DNA of 64,000 bases from assembly GCA_024644405.1 (NCBI GenBank), contig JAHELC010000038.1, positions 181,285 to 245,284 on the forward strand, in the 5' to 3' direction. Made by a program: the position numbers and the translations under genes. Source of the DNA: Nitrospinaceae bacterium. Its GTDB lineage: Bacteria > Nitrospinota > Nitrospinia > Nitrospinales > Nitrospinaceae. Of the stretch, positions 9,059 through 17,808 are shown piece by piece; within the stretch, counting starts at the first letter, position 1, and every line of letters starts with the position of its first letter. The notes under the pieces are model-generated. The model had not been told where the DNA came from. It saw nothing but the letters and a program-made list of their open reading frames with translations, and did not search any database.

Positions 9059-9697
9059 TCAGCTCTGCAGATGTTGCTGGATCAACGTTTCCACTTGAGT
9101 AAACTCTTTCTCAAGGCGCGATGACGGCAGAAGCATGGGGATGGTGACGACCGGTCCCTGGCGTGAAACAATCTGAAGGGCGGGAACCGTTGGCCGGCCC
9201 AGCAACAGGGCGGGTAGAAAGAAAGCGGAAGCTCTTTGAACCGATTGCACATTGTTCCAGGCGATAAAAGATTTGGGGTTGGATACCGGAAAATGGATGC
9301 GCGAAAAATGCATGTTCAGCCCCTCGGGTCCCAGCGTGACGAAGTATTTGCGGGGAAACATGTCGCGGTTGTTCAGCATCACCAGAATCACCCGCATCAG
9401 ACCGGCAAGCATCAGCAGACACAGCAGGGAGATCCCCAGGGTGGTCCCATTCACTTTCCACTCTCCGAGAAACCCGGACAAAGGCAGAAAAATAACGCAG
9501 GCCATCAATAACGGCAGCGGGGCGATCATGAACAATCCGTGAAACCGGATTTTCAACGCCGGCAAACCTTTCGGCAGGACAGCATGGATCCCCCGGCCGC
9601 AATCGATCACGGCGCGGGTTTGGGTTTCTTCCTCGTGCTCCGCGATATAAGTATCGGCATGGTTGTAATTTCTGGAACTCCATTTTTCGTTGCTCAT
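9059..9697 (-). CDS. Membrane protein of unknown function, two TM segments
   Basis: About 212 residues. After a polar N-terminal region of about 55 residues come two hydrophobic spans (PLPLLMACVIFLPLSGFLG and LGISLLCLLMLAGLMRVILV), then a C-terminal domain of about 110 residues with short beta-like stretches, probably cytoplasmic. The layout resembles bacterial PH-like or YcxB-type membrane proteins, but no motif confirms it. I prefer ATG 9697 (GGA ten bases upstream) over an in-frame ATG at 9727 with no ribosome site. Convergent with dnaE, 7 bases apart, and divergent from the M16 peptidase gene. Confidence 0.7.
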   Translation of the reverse strand: MSNEKWSSRNYNHADTYIAEHEEETQTRAVIDCGRGIHAVLPKGLPALKIRFHGLFMIAPLPLLMACVIFLPLSGFLGEWKVNGTTLGISLLCLLMLAGLMRVILVMLNNRDMFPRKYFVTLGPEGLNMHFSRIHFPVSNPKSFIAWNNVQSVQRASAFFLPALLLGRPTVPALQIVSRQGPVVTIPMLLPSSRLEKEFTQVETLIQQHLQS

Positions 9698-9776
9698 GGG
9701 ATATATTCCGGTAGGCCGCAGCTCCATTTGTGAGATAATACGAACTTCATTATTTAAATTTAGGGTACAGGTTTCA

Positions 9777-11090
9777 TTGAAACTTCAGACCGATACTGAA
9801 ATCAAAAGTTTTCGAACCCAACTGGCCAACGGCCTGACCGTGGTGACGGTGGAGATGCCTCACATCCACACGATTGAGGTCGCCATGTTCGTCCGCGCGG
9901 GCCTGCGCTTTGAGAATGAGAAGAATAACGGGATTTCCCATTTTCTGGAGCACATGATGTTCCGGGGCAACCGGAAATACCCGGATTCCATTTCCCTCAA
10001 CATGGAATTCGAGAAAATCGGCCGCGACCTGCGCGCCTCCACTCTCAGCGAGTATACCTACTACGGCTTCAGCCCGCATTATGACCAATTGGAGCGCGGA
10101 ATGGAATTGTTTGCTGAATTTTTTACCGATCCCACTTTCCCCAACATCGAGCTGGAACGCGGAATTATTCTGGAAGAGTGTCTTGAGGATTTGAACGCCG
10201 GGGGTGAAAATGTGGACATCAACAATATCGCTTGTGCCCTGATGTATCCCGACAATCCCCTGGCCCTGCCCACCATAGGGACCGAAGAAACCATCCAGGC
10301 GATCGATGCCGGGATGCTTCGGAACTACTTTGAACAATACTATAGTCCCTCCAATATGGTGCTGGTCGGGGCGGGGTGCCTGGCCCAATCGCAATTCCAT
10401 CAACTGGGGCAAACGTATTTTGAAAAGATTCCGTCCCGGGGCTCCGCCGTACCTAAAAATTATTTTTTGAACAGCGTACGCGAAGACCAGACAGAACCGC
10501 AATTCCGGGTTCAGGAAGATGTCGACAGCCAGGACCAGGTGCAAATCTGTTTCCGGTCCGTTTCCTACAATCACCCGGATTATTACACCGCCTGTTTGAT
10601 CGGCCGGCTGTTTGACGATGGTGTCAGCTCGCGCCTGCAAAAGGTTCTGCGTGAAGAGCAAGGCCTGGCCTATTCGGTGGAATGCCGTGCGACCAGCCTG
10701 GCGGATACCGGGACCGTCGACTTCGACGTGACTGTGCGCCCGGAAAAAGTGGTGGCTATCATTGAGGTGATATTCGGCGAAATCAAAAAGTTTTTGGATT
10801 CCGGCGTCTCGCAGGAAGAGCTGGATCACGTTAAAAAAAGGTACATGTACGACCTCGCCCTGGAGTTGGACGAGCCAGGCAAACAGGCGGCGCGTTATGG
10901 ATTCTCCGAGCTGTATTCCACAGTCATCACTCTGGAAGAAGAACAGGACCTCGTCGAATCGATTGGCCTGGAGGATATCCGCCGGGTGGCCGAGTCGACT
11001 TTTAGGGCCCGCAACCTCAATGTGGTTCTGGTCGGACCTCACACTCCTGAAAAAGACCGGGAACTCGAAATGCTGATTCGCGAATTTTAA
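9777..11090 (+). CDS. M16 family zinc peptidase (pitrilysin/MPP-like)
   Basis: About 437 residues. The inverted zinc motif HFLEH is at residues 55-59, with a downstream Glu in ILEECLED (about 132) as third ligand; a second M16 half-domain follows, with the SSRLQKVLREEQGLAY segment characteristic of processing-peptidase-like members. The family cleaves peptides or unfolded chains; bacterial PqqL/YmxG-like members act on small substrates. The start is uncertain: the open frame runs back to 9690, but TTG at 9777 follows ACAGG by five bases and fits homologue length. No signal peptide. The gamma-like lipoprotein gene follows after 17 bases, so they may share a transcript. Confidence 0.9.
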   Translation: MKLQTDTEIKSFRTQLANGLTVVTVEMPHIHTIEVAMFVRAGLRFENEKNNGISHFLEHMMFRGNRKYPDSISLNMEFEKIGRDLRASTLSEYTYYGFSPHYDQLERGMELFAEFFTDPTFPNIELERGIILEECLEDLNAGGENVDINNIACALMYPDNPLALPTIGTEETIQAIDAGMLRNYFEQYYSPSNMVLVGAGCLAQSQFHQLGQTYFEKIPSRGSAVPKNYFLNSVREDQTEPQFRVQEDVDSQDQVQICFRSVSYNHPDYYTACLIGRLFDDGVSSRLQKVLREEQGLAYSVECRATSLADTGTVDFDVTVRPEKVVAIIEVIFGEIKKFLDSGVSQEELDHVKKRYMYDLALELDEPGKQAARYGFSELYSTVITLEEEQDLVESIGLEDIRRVAESTFRARNLNVVLVGPHTPEKDRELEMLIREF

Positions 11091-11107
11091 CTCAAGCCTT
11101 CCAGATT

Positions 11108-11923
11108 ATGTTGAACGCTTCTTGCCCTCGATGGATAACTCGAAAATTAGGGTTGACCGCAACTGTGGCCATCTCCATTATTTTTGTTGGAGGATGCGGA
11201 GGATCGGACACCAGGTATTCGAAATGTGTGGAAGAAGGCGACTGCACCTCACAGTTGAAAGTGAATAAATTCTCAGGTGACATACCTCTATCGCCCAATT
11301 CCAAATTCTGGAATTCCAGGCAGGGCCCGGCCAAATCCGCCGTCGAATTGGGACCGCAGTTGATCACCAACCCGCAATGGCCGAATCCGTTTGTTAAGAA
11401 AGTCTTCATCAGTGTTGCGCGGACAGAGACACAGATCGCGGTCCGCCTGGAATGGCAGGATGATTCGGTGGACAACGGGATTGATCAACCGCGCCTGTAC
11501 ACGGATCAGGCGGCGATCATGTTTCCCCTCAACTCCAATGAAGAAGTGCCTCCCATCACCATGGGGGGCGAAGGTTTTCCGGTCAATATCTGGCAGTGGA
11601 AAGCGGTGCGTCAGGTGGCAGCGGATACGGCGCAAAGGGATTCAACCTCTTCCTTATCCCCGGTGGAGGATTTGAATGCGGAAGGATTCAGCACTCTCAC
11701 CCGCCAGGACGAGCAGAATGTATCCGGAAAAGGCATGCGCACTGGTAATGGCTGGCAGGTGGTGTTCAAAAGAAATCTCACGAACCAGGACGAGCATGAT
11801 GTGCAGTTTAAGGGATCGACGCCGATGGCCGTTGCCATCTGGAACGGCGGCAACCGCGAAACCAACGGCCAGAAGGGCCTCGCGGGCTGGATTCTTATGC
11901 AATTCGGGAACGGGACGGATTAA
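11108..11923 (+). CDS. Lipoprotein with ethylbenzene-dehydrogenase/NXR gamma-type heme-binding domain
   Basis: 271 residues. A basic N-terminus and hydrophobic stretch end in a lipobox-like IIFVGGC (Cys near residue 33). The mature region matches the type II DMSO-reductase-family gamma subunit fold (EB_dh domain): VELGPQLITNPQWP, then VRLEWQD, TDQAAIMFPLN and ITMGGEGFPVNIWQWKA. In EbdC and its relatives a Met and a Lys of this domain ligate heme b; Met in ITMGG is a candidate. In nitrite oxidisers such proteins are proposed as NxrC, passing electrons from nitrite oxidoreductase. No alpha/beta subunit genes are in the window, so the partner is open. Ends overlapping the stop of the convergent gene. 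Confidence 0.8.
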   Translation: MLNASCPRWITRKLGLTATVAISIIFVGGCGGSDTRYSKCVEEGDCTSQLKVNKFSGDIPLSPNSKFWNSRQGPAKSAVELGPQLITNPQWPNPFVKKVFISVARTETQIAVRLEWQDDSVDNGIDQPRLYTDQAAIMFPLNSNEEVPPITMGGEGFPVNIWQWKAVRQVAADTAQRDSTSSLSPVEDLNAEGFSTLTRQDEQNVSGKGMRTGNGWQVVFKRNLTNQDEHDVQFKGSTPMAVAIWNGGNRETNGQKGLAGWILMQFGNGTD

Positions 11924-12855
11924 TTCTTTTTGTCGGCGAGATTTTTCCGGAAGCGTTCAAAGGTTCCTTCCAGATATGGAATCATGGTGTCCTTCAACTC
12001 CTGCGGCACAAAGTTGATCTTGTCCACCGGCCAGTCCTCGATCTGGTGAATGTCCAACCCCGCCCTTGAGTATGGCCCTTCCAGCGCTTCTTCATAGCCA
12101 TAGACCAGCGCGTTGGAATGAACCTTATGGTACAGTTCCTCGATTTTCGCGGGATCGTACAGTCCGCCGATGAAACAGTCGAATAATTCGTTGACGATGG
12201 GTTCGGCGTGTTCGACGAAGTCCGGCATCAGCGCAGGCTTCAAGGTGAAGTAAATAATCATCGCGTCCTGCAACATGAATTTCAATTCATCCGTGGCTTT
12301 TTTCGAAGGCCGGTGATTGATGTCGAGCAGTTCCTTGATCTGTTTGATGTTGCGTATGGCGTCGTAGATGATGGACTCCGCCCAGGTGGCGCTGTTCCAG
12401 ACGAAGAACGCGCGCACGAACTTGACGCGCCGTGTGGCGTCCCACATCTGAAGCGTGGTGGTGGGACGAATCTTGTTGGTGCGCGGAACCTTTTCACCCC
12501 AATGCGGATCGGTCAGTTTCAGCTGATATTTTCCGAAGTTGGTTTGCAGCGTGTCGCGGTAAATCTCCATGAGCTTCTCGAAATTGTCCGGCTCGTCCAA
12601 CGGGGTGTTCTGCGGCAGACTGACCAGCGAATACAACCGCACCACGTTGGTCCGTGAGACGCCGATGTCATCCGCCACCAGGTAGGAACCGCCCCACATG
12701 CCGGCGGTGATGGGGATGTCGATCCCCGTTTCCTTCTGCAACCGGTCCCGCACCATTTGGGCGGTCTGACCGAACAGTTCGTGAAGGTAGAACAGGTTGA
12801 TGTTGCGCGGGCCGGCGAATAAGGTTTCGGGCAACTGCGTGTCAAGGCTCATCAT
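11920..12855 (-). CDS. Conserved-looking protein of unknown function
   Basis: 311 residues, soluble, mildly acidic, mostly helical in appearance, with no signal peptide, membrane span or nucleotide-binding motif that I recognise. Trp- and Tyr-rich patches (MWGGSYLVADD, QMWDATRRVKFVRAFFVWN, AESIIYDAI) suggest a folded domain rather than a spurious frame, and codon use matches the neighbours. It begins with ATGATG 25 bases after ilvD, with no clear Shine-Dalgarno, so it is likely cotranscribed with ilvD. Its stop shares bases with the stop of the convergent gamma-like gene. Function not assigned. Confidence 0.75.
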   Translation of the reverse strand: MMSLDTQLPETLFAGPRNINLFYLHELFGQTAQMVRDRLQKETGIDIPITAGMWGGSYLVADDIGVSRTNVVRLYSLVSLPQNTPLDEPDNFEKLMEIYRDTLQTNFGKYQLKLTDPHWGEKVPRTNKIRPTTTLQMWDATRRVKFVRAFFVWNSATWAESIIYDAIRNIKQIKELLDINHRPSKKATDELKFMLQDAMIIYFTLKPALMPDFVEHAEPIVNELFDCFIGGLYDPAKIEELYHKVHSNALVYGYEEALEGPYSRAGLDIHQIEDWPVDKINFVPQELKDTMIPYLEGTFERFRKNLADKKN

Positions 12856-12879
12856 GGGTGCGAAGTGTGTGCTGTTCGA

Positions 12880-14571
12880 TTAATCGGTCACCGCTCCACG
12901 GGAAGCCGTGGAAACCAGCTTGGCGTATTTGGCCAACGCTCCGGATTCGTATTTGATCGGAGGCACCTGCCATTGCTGTTTGCGTTGGTCCAGTTCCGTG
13001 TCGCTGACGTTGAGCTGGATCAGGTTATTGTCCACGTCGATGGTGATGGTGTCGCCTTCCTGCACGAGCCCGATGGCGCCGCCGACCTGCGCTTCCGGCG
13101 CGACGTGGCCGACCACCAATCCATAGGAACCGCCGGAAAAACGGCCGTCGGTCAACAGTCCGACGCTTTCCCCCAGTCCCTTGCCGACCAATGCGGAGGT
13201 CGGGGCCAGCATCTCGCGCATTCCCGGTCCACCCTGCGGACCTTCGTAACGGATGACCACGACATCGCCTGCTTTGATTTTGTCACCGATGATCGCGTTC
13301 AGGCATTCTTCTTCCGAGTTAAAAATTTTCGCAGGGCCTTCGATCCGGTGCGTCTTGATGCCGGAAATTTTGGCGACGCATCCCTCCGGCGACAAATTAC
13401 CCTTGAGAATAACCAAATGGCCTTCCTTCGACTTTGGGGTGCTGAGCGGCAGAATGACATCCTGGGTGGCCGCCGGTGCGTCGGGGATTTTTTCCAGGTT
13501 CTCTGCGACGGTTTTTCCGGTGACCGTCATGCAGTCACCGTGCAGGATCCCCGCCTTCAACAGCATTTTCATGACCTGTGGAATTCCGCCTGCCTGATGC
13601 AGGTCGATCGTCACGTACTTGCCGGATGGTTTCAGATCGCAGAAGTGCGGCACTTTTTTACGGATCGTTTCGAAATCGTCAATGGTCAATGCAACCCCGA
13701 TGCTATGCGCGATAGCCAGCAGATGGAGAACGGCATTGGTCGATCCGCCTACCGCCATGACCACGGCGATGGCGTTCTCCAGCGATTGGCGCGTGATGAT
13801 ATCCGAGGGCAGGATGTTGTTTTTCAACAGAGGGAACAGCGCCTGACTGCTTTGCTGGGTGCTCAATTCTTTTTCTTTGTCCTCGTTGGACATTGTGGAG
13901 CTGTACGGCAGGCTCATCCCCATTGCCTCGATGGCCGACGACATGGTGTTGGCGGTGAACATGCCGCCGCAGGAACCGTAACCGGGACACGCGTTTTTTT
14001 CGATGGCGGTCAGTTGATCCTTGTCGATCGTGCCGGCGCTGAACTGGCCCACCGCCTCGAACGCGCTGACGACGGTCAGATCCTGATCGCCCAGGTGACC
14101 GGGTTTTATAGTGCCGCCATAAACGAAGATGCTGGGGATGTTGAGTCGCGCCAGGGCGATCATCGCGCCGGGCATGTTTTTGTCGCATCCGCCGATGGCG
14201 ATCATGGCGTCCATGCAGGCGCCGCGTCCGACGACTTCTATGGAGTCGGCGATGACTTCGCGACTGATGAGCGAGGCCTTCATGCCTTCTGTGCCCATGG
14301 AGATGCCGTCGCTGATGGTGATGGTGCCGAACATCTGCGGCATGCCGCCTGAGTTTTTGATTTCCGCCATGGCGATGTCCGCAAGCTTGCCGAGACCGGC
14401 GTTGCACGGGGTGATATTGCTCTGCCCGTTGGCGACACCGATGATCGGCTTGTCGAAATCCTCGTCGCCGAATCCGACGGCGCGCAACATGGCGCGATTG
14501 GGCGAACGCTTGTCGCCCGCCGTGATCAGGCGGCTTTTTCTGTTCAAACGGTCTTTACGGCTCTCCGGCAT
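12880..14571 (-). CDS. ilvD: Dihydroxy-acid dehydratase
   Basis: Iron-sulfur dehydratase of branched-chain amino acid synthesis, converting 2,3-dihydroxy-isovalerate (or 3-methylvalerate) to the 2-keto acid. 563 residues, standard length. Visible hallmarks: N-terminal [19 protein letters not shown], cluster ligands in [14 protein letters not shown] and [16 protein letters not shown], the glycine-rich [12 protein letters not shown] and C-terminal DGRFSGG and TASRGA. Followed by the 311-residue unknown gene in the same direction. No attenuator with branched-chain codons was found upstream, only a GC-rich leader. Confidence 0.97.
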   Translation of the reverse strand: MPESRKDRLNRKSRLITAGDKRSPNRAMLRAVGFGDEDFDKPIIGVANGQSNITPCNAGLGKLADIAMAEIKNSGGMPQMFGTITISDGISMGTEGMKASLISREVIADSIEVVGRGACMDAMIAIGGCDKNMPGAMIALARLNIPSIFVYGGTIKPGHLGDQDLTVVSAFEAVGQFSAGTIDKDQLTAIEKNACPGYGSCGGMFTANTMSSAIEAMGMSLPYSSTMSNEDKEKELSTQQSSQALFPLLKNNILPSDIITRQSLENAIAVVMAVGGSTNAVLHLLAIAHSIGVALTIDDFETIRKKVPHFCDLKPSGKYVTIDLHQAGGIPQVMKMLLKAGILHGDCMTVTGKTVAENLEKIPDAPAATQDVILPLSTPKSKEGHLVILKGNLSPEGCVAKISGIKTHRIEGPAKIFNSEEECLNAIIGDKIKAGDVVVIRYEGPQGGPGMREMLAPTSALVGKGLGESVGLLTDGRFSGGSYGLVVGHVAPEAQVGGAIGLVQEGDTITIDVDNNLIQLNVSDTELDQRKQQWQVPPIKYESGALAKYAKLVSTASRGAVTD

Positions 14572-14667
14572 TCTCGGTGCTCCTGTTCAGGCCCCGGAGG
14601 GGGGTGATTGGGTCTGGGAAATCGACATCATAACCCCTGGCAGGGGAATTTTAAAATAAATTTTGGA

Positions 14668-16308
14668 TCAGGCCTCGACCCGCTCGATCCGGGGACGGGA
14701 CATGTAGCCGGTATTGGCCTCGGCGTGGGCGACGGCGTAATACACGGGGGAGGGCGCGGGGCTCAATTTCGGCTCGGGACCCTGCCATTCCAGCGTATGG
14801 CGGAACGGCACCACCATCGACTTGCGGTCGCCGTCCCAGGTTTTGGAGCGTGCGGAGCCGTTCGACGCCAGCCGAGCGGTCATGAATCCCGGCAGGCGGT
14901 AACTGCGCTGGTGGAATAGAAAATCAAGTTGCAGCAGGTCCCACGCCAACGGGTCGGTGTCGAGATCAAAGGTCTCGGCGAAGATGCGGTACTGGTGGTC
15001 GAGCGACAGGGCGTTCAATACCCGGTTCTCTTTTTCAAGCGCGTCCATCAGTTGCTTGAACACATCGACAGGTGACCGGCTCCGGAACAGGTGGTCGAGG
15101 GAAAACTGGAATCGCTTCGAATTGTAAAACAGATCGAACACTTCGGCGAACTGTTTCAGGAAACGGACCTCTTCCGCCGACAGGTTTTTGTGCGACAGCA
15201 ATTCGTACGGTGGAAACGACAGGTAACGGTACTCGTGCGATTCGATCTTGTCGCGAATCGGTGCTCCGGGCAGGAATTTCAGGAAACCGAGTTGCAGTTC
15301 GTGCGGTTTCAGTTTCAACACCTCGGTGAACGACTCCATCAGTTCGTCCAGCGTTTCTCCCGGCAGACCAAAAATGAGATCGCAGTGAAGGTGTACGCGG
15401 TCCTGTTGGATCAGGGTTTGGATCGTTTTAAATAATTTGGTGTTGCTCTGTTTGCGGTGGACGGCGGTCTGTACTTCCTCGGTCGTGGTCTGGATGCCGA
15501 TCTCAAACTGGAACATACCCTGCGGTACGGTGGCGAGAAAGCGCATCATGTCGTCGTTGAGCAGGTCGCCGACCACTTCGAAATGAAACTCCGTGCCGTC
15601 GAATTGCGTCAGCCACTGCATGAGGCTCATCACGCGCTTCGGCTGGAGATTGAACGTCCGGTCGACGAATTTTATTTTTCGAGTTCCGTTCTCAATAAGG
15701 CATTCTATTTGACGCCGGATATCCGCGTCGTCAAAGTAGCGTACCTTTTTGTCAAGGGCCGACAGGCAGAACGAACACAGGTAAGGGCATCCGCGCGAAG
15801 CTTCGATATAGGCGTAGCGGTTTTGGAGCTGAGGGTAGTCTTCATCTATATAAGGTGGATGCAGGTCCGGCAGGTCGTTGCCGTAGGTGTTCCAGCGTTT
15901 TAAAACTTCAAGCGAAGGCTTCTCACCTTTTGAGGTGATATTGAGGTACTCCACCCATTTGTTTTCGCCTTCCCCGGCGATCAGTGTGTAGCCGTCCGGT
16001 AATTCCGATTCGAACGACACCTCCGGTCCGCCGAGCACGATTTTCAATTTTGGATTTTGCTTTTGCAGGATTTCAAGCAATTCCAGGCTTTGCCTGCGGT
16101 TCCAGATGTAGACACTGAGGCCCAGGATATCCGGCTTTTGTTTCAGGATGTCCGCAGCGATTTTCCACACCGGCTGTTGGATGATGAATTCCCGGATCCA
16201 GACGTTCTCGAATCCCGCCCGCCGCGCCGCGTTACGCAGGTAGCGCAGGCTCAGCGACGAATGAATAAACTTCGCGTTCAGTGTGACAATGCCGATGGAT
16301 GGATTCAT
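14668..16308 (-). CDS. B12-binding-domain radical SAM protein (DUF4080 type)
   Basis: About 546 residues. N-terminal cobalamin-binding-like Rossmann domain (start MNPSIGIVTLNAKF, then ILGLSVYIWN and the LGGPEVSFE segment, without a clear DxHxxG base-off motif), followed by a radical SAM domain with CPYLCSFC (C-x3-C-x2-C, about residues 172-179) and a C-terminal DUF4080-like region. The open frame extends about 170 codons upstream across mutM, but ATG 16308 with AGG at good spacing and the conserved MNP-x-IGIVTLNAKFIH start make that extension spurious. It overlaps nothing but lies just after mutM, in the hrcA-grpE-mutM line. Substrate unknown. Confidence 0.88.
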   Translation of the reverse strand: MNPSIGIVTLNAKFIHSSLSLRYLRNAARRAGFENVWIREFIIQQPVWKIAADILKQKPDILGLSVYIWNRRQSLELLEILQKQNPKLKIVLGGPEVSFESELPDGYTLIAGEGENKWVEYLNITSKGEKPSLEVLKRWNTYGNDLPDLHPPYIDEDYPQLQNRYAYIEASRGCPYLCSFCLSALDKKVRYFDDADIRRQIECLIENGTRKIKFVDRTFNLQPKRVMSLMQWLTQFDGTEFHFEVVGDLLNDDMMRFLATVPQGMFQFEIGIQTTTEEVQTAVHRKQSNTKLFKTIQTLIQQDRVHLHCDLIFGLPGETLDELMESFTEVLKLKPHELQLGFLKFLPGAPIRDKIESHEYRYLSFPPYELLSHKNLSAEEVRFLKQFAEVFDLFYNSKRFQFSLDHLFRSRSPVDVFKQLMDALEKENRVLNALSLDHQYRIFAETFDLDTDPLAWDLLQLDFLFHQRSYRLPGFMTARLASNGSARSKTWDGDRKSMVVPFRHTLEWQGPEPKLSPAPSPVYYAVAHAEANTGYMSRPRIERVEA

Positions 16309-16343
16309 GCCGCCTAGCATACCATTTTGAGCTGTAGCCTGGA

Positions 16344-17162
16344 TTATCTTTTCTGGCAGGTTTTGCAGAAGAAGGTGGAGCGGGCGGTGTGGACGCTGCG
16401 GGCGATGGGGTTGCCGCAACGCGGGCAGGGTTCGCCTTCCTTGCCGTAGACGGACAAATCGAGCGCGAAGTAGCCGGGGTTGCCGTCGGTGTTGAAAAAA
16501 TCGCGCAATGTGGTGCCGCCTGCATTGATACTTTTCCGTAACACGTGTCTCACTTCGATTAATAGTTTCTCCCATTGGGGTTTGCTGAGTTTGTTCGCGG
16601 GCTTTTTGGGATGAATTCCCGCCTCGAACAGGGCCTCGCAGGCGTAAATGTTGCCGATCCCAGCGATGCGCGTCGCGTTCATCAGGAATCCCTTGATGGG
16701 ACCTTTGCAGGTGCGTGCGCGTTCCTTGAACAACTCGGGCGTCGCCTCGTCGGAAAACGGGTCGGGTCCGAGGTGATCCAGTAAAGGATGCCCTGCGTCC
16801 TTCGGCACCCACAGGATGCACCCGAAGCGGCGCGGGTCGATGAAGTGCAGATACGTTTCCGGCGCGAAATGAAAGATGGCGTGTGTATGTTTTTCTTCGG
16901 CTTTCATGGAGGGCCGTTGCACCACGCGCCCGCTCATCCCCAGGTGCCAGAGCATGGCGCCTTTGTCATTGTGGAGCAGGAGATATTTGCCGGTGCGGGT
17001 GATGTCGGTGACGACCGATTGCGTCATCTCTTTTTTCAGTTGCTTGCGAGGTATAGGAAAGCGCAGATCCGCACGCAGAAACTTCAGTTCGGCCAGTGTT
17101 TGGTTGCGGACCAGGGGAAGGAGAGCGTTCCGGAGCGTTTCGACTTCCGGCAGTTCAGGCAT
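16344..17162 (-). CDS. mutM: Formamidopyrimidine-DNA glycosylase
   Basis: Base-excision repair enzyme removing 8-oxoguanine and formamidopyrimidines and nicking the abasic site. 272 residues, usual size. The N-terminus MPELPEVET supplies the catalytic Pro2 and Glu3; the helix-two-turn-helix segment with GIGNIYACEALFEAGIHP follows, and the C-terminal zinc finger has CPRCG and CKTCQ. Start fixed by the need for Pro2 at the N-terminus. It lies 11 bases after grpE on the same strand. Confidence 0.97.
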   Translation of the reverse strand: MPELPEVETLRNALLPLVRNQTLAELKFLRADLRFPIPRKQLKKEMTQSVVTDITRTGKYLLLHNDKGAMLWHLGMSGRVVQRPSMKAEEKHTHAIFHFAPETYLHFIDPRRFGCILWVPKDAGHPLLDHLGPDPFSDEATPELFKERARTCKGPIKGFLMNATRIAGIGNIYACEALFEAGIHPKKPANKLSKPQWEKLLIEVRHVLRKSINAGGTTLRDFFNTDGNPGYFALDLSVYGKEGEPCPRCGNPIARSVHTARSTFFCKTCQKR

Positions 17163-17173
17163 TGGCCTTTGGG

Positions 17174-17800
17174 TCAGGCCGGGGCTTCGGCGGAGGTGGA
17201 GGCGTTGTCCGAGTCTTTGTCTTTCGATTCATCGTTAGGCGGTTTTTTGGAGGTGACGACGCGTGCGGGCAGCAGGACGCGGCCGTTCATGCGGTAACCT
17301 TTCGAGTATTCCTCGATCACCGTGTTTTCGTCGTGATCGTTGGATTCCATCTGGCTCAGCACTTCGTGGATGGAGGGGTCAAACGGTTCGCCGACGGCCT
17401 TGATGGGCTCGACGTTTTCTTTTTTGAACAGGGCGAGGACCTGGTCGGAGGTCAACTTCACGCCTTCCTTCAGGCTCTCGACGTTGGTGTCGGGCGCCTT
17501 CAAGGCGCGGTCCAGATTTTCAAAAATAGGAATGAGTTGTTTGATGAGCCGTTCGTTGGCAAACTGGACGCTCTCCTGTTTTTCCTTTTGCAGGCGTTTG
17601 CGCAGGTTCTCGGTATCGGCGCGCATGCGGAGCATTTCATCGCGGAGGTCTTGCGCCTCCTGCTGGGCCTGTTCGAGTTCCGACGGGCCTTCCTCCTCTT
17701 CCACCAATTCAGCGACGGGCGTCTCTTCCGCTTCGGAAGTCTCTTCTTCCGGAGTTTCTTCGTCTTCGGTTTCTATATGAATCTTTTTCTTCTTGCTCAT
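17174..17800 (-). CDS. grpE: Nucleotide exchange factor GrpE
   Basis: Co-chaperone that releases ADP from DnaK. 208 residues: an acidic, Glu-rich low-complexity N-terminus (residues 5-45), a long helix (ELEQAQQEAQDLRDEMLRMR) forming the dimeric coiled coil, and the beta-wing with the signature FDPSIHEVL and GYRMNGRVLLPARVVTSK. An AGGAG ribosome site lies inside the end of hrcA, so translation is probably coupled. No dnaK or dnaJ follows; mutM comes next instead. The C-terminal tail after the wing is short and charged. Confidence 0.97.
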   Translation of the reverse strand: MSKKKKIHIETEDEETPEEETSEAEETPVAELVEEEEGPSELEQAQQEAQDLRDEMLRMRADTENLRKRLQKEKQESVQFANERLIKQLIPIFENLDRALKAPDTNVESLKEGVKLTSDQVLALFKKENVEPIKAVGEPFDPSIHEVLSQMESNDHDENTVIEEYSKGYRMNGRVLLPARVVTSKKPPNDESKDKDSDNASTSAEAPA

Positions 17801-17808
17801 GAACCCGG

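Noticed and set aside
12865..14352. 495-codon open frame opposite ilvD
   Set aside because: Shadow of a GC-rich conserved gene; composition rich in His, Gln, Arg and Asp and no family motif.
16309..16821. In-frame N-terminal extension of the radical SAM gene across mutM
   Set aside because: It is antisense-phase read-through of mutM; homologues start at MNP-x-IGIVTLNAKF, and a ribosome site sits before ATG 16308.
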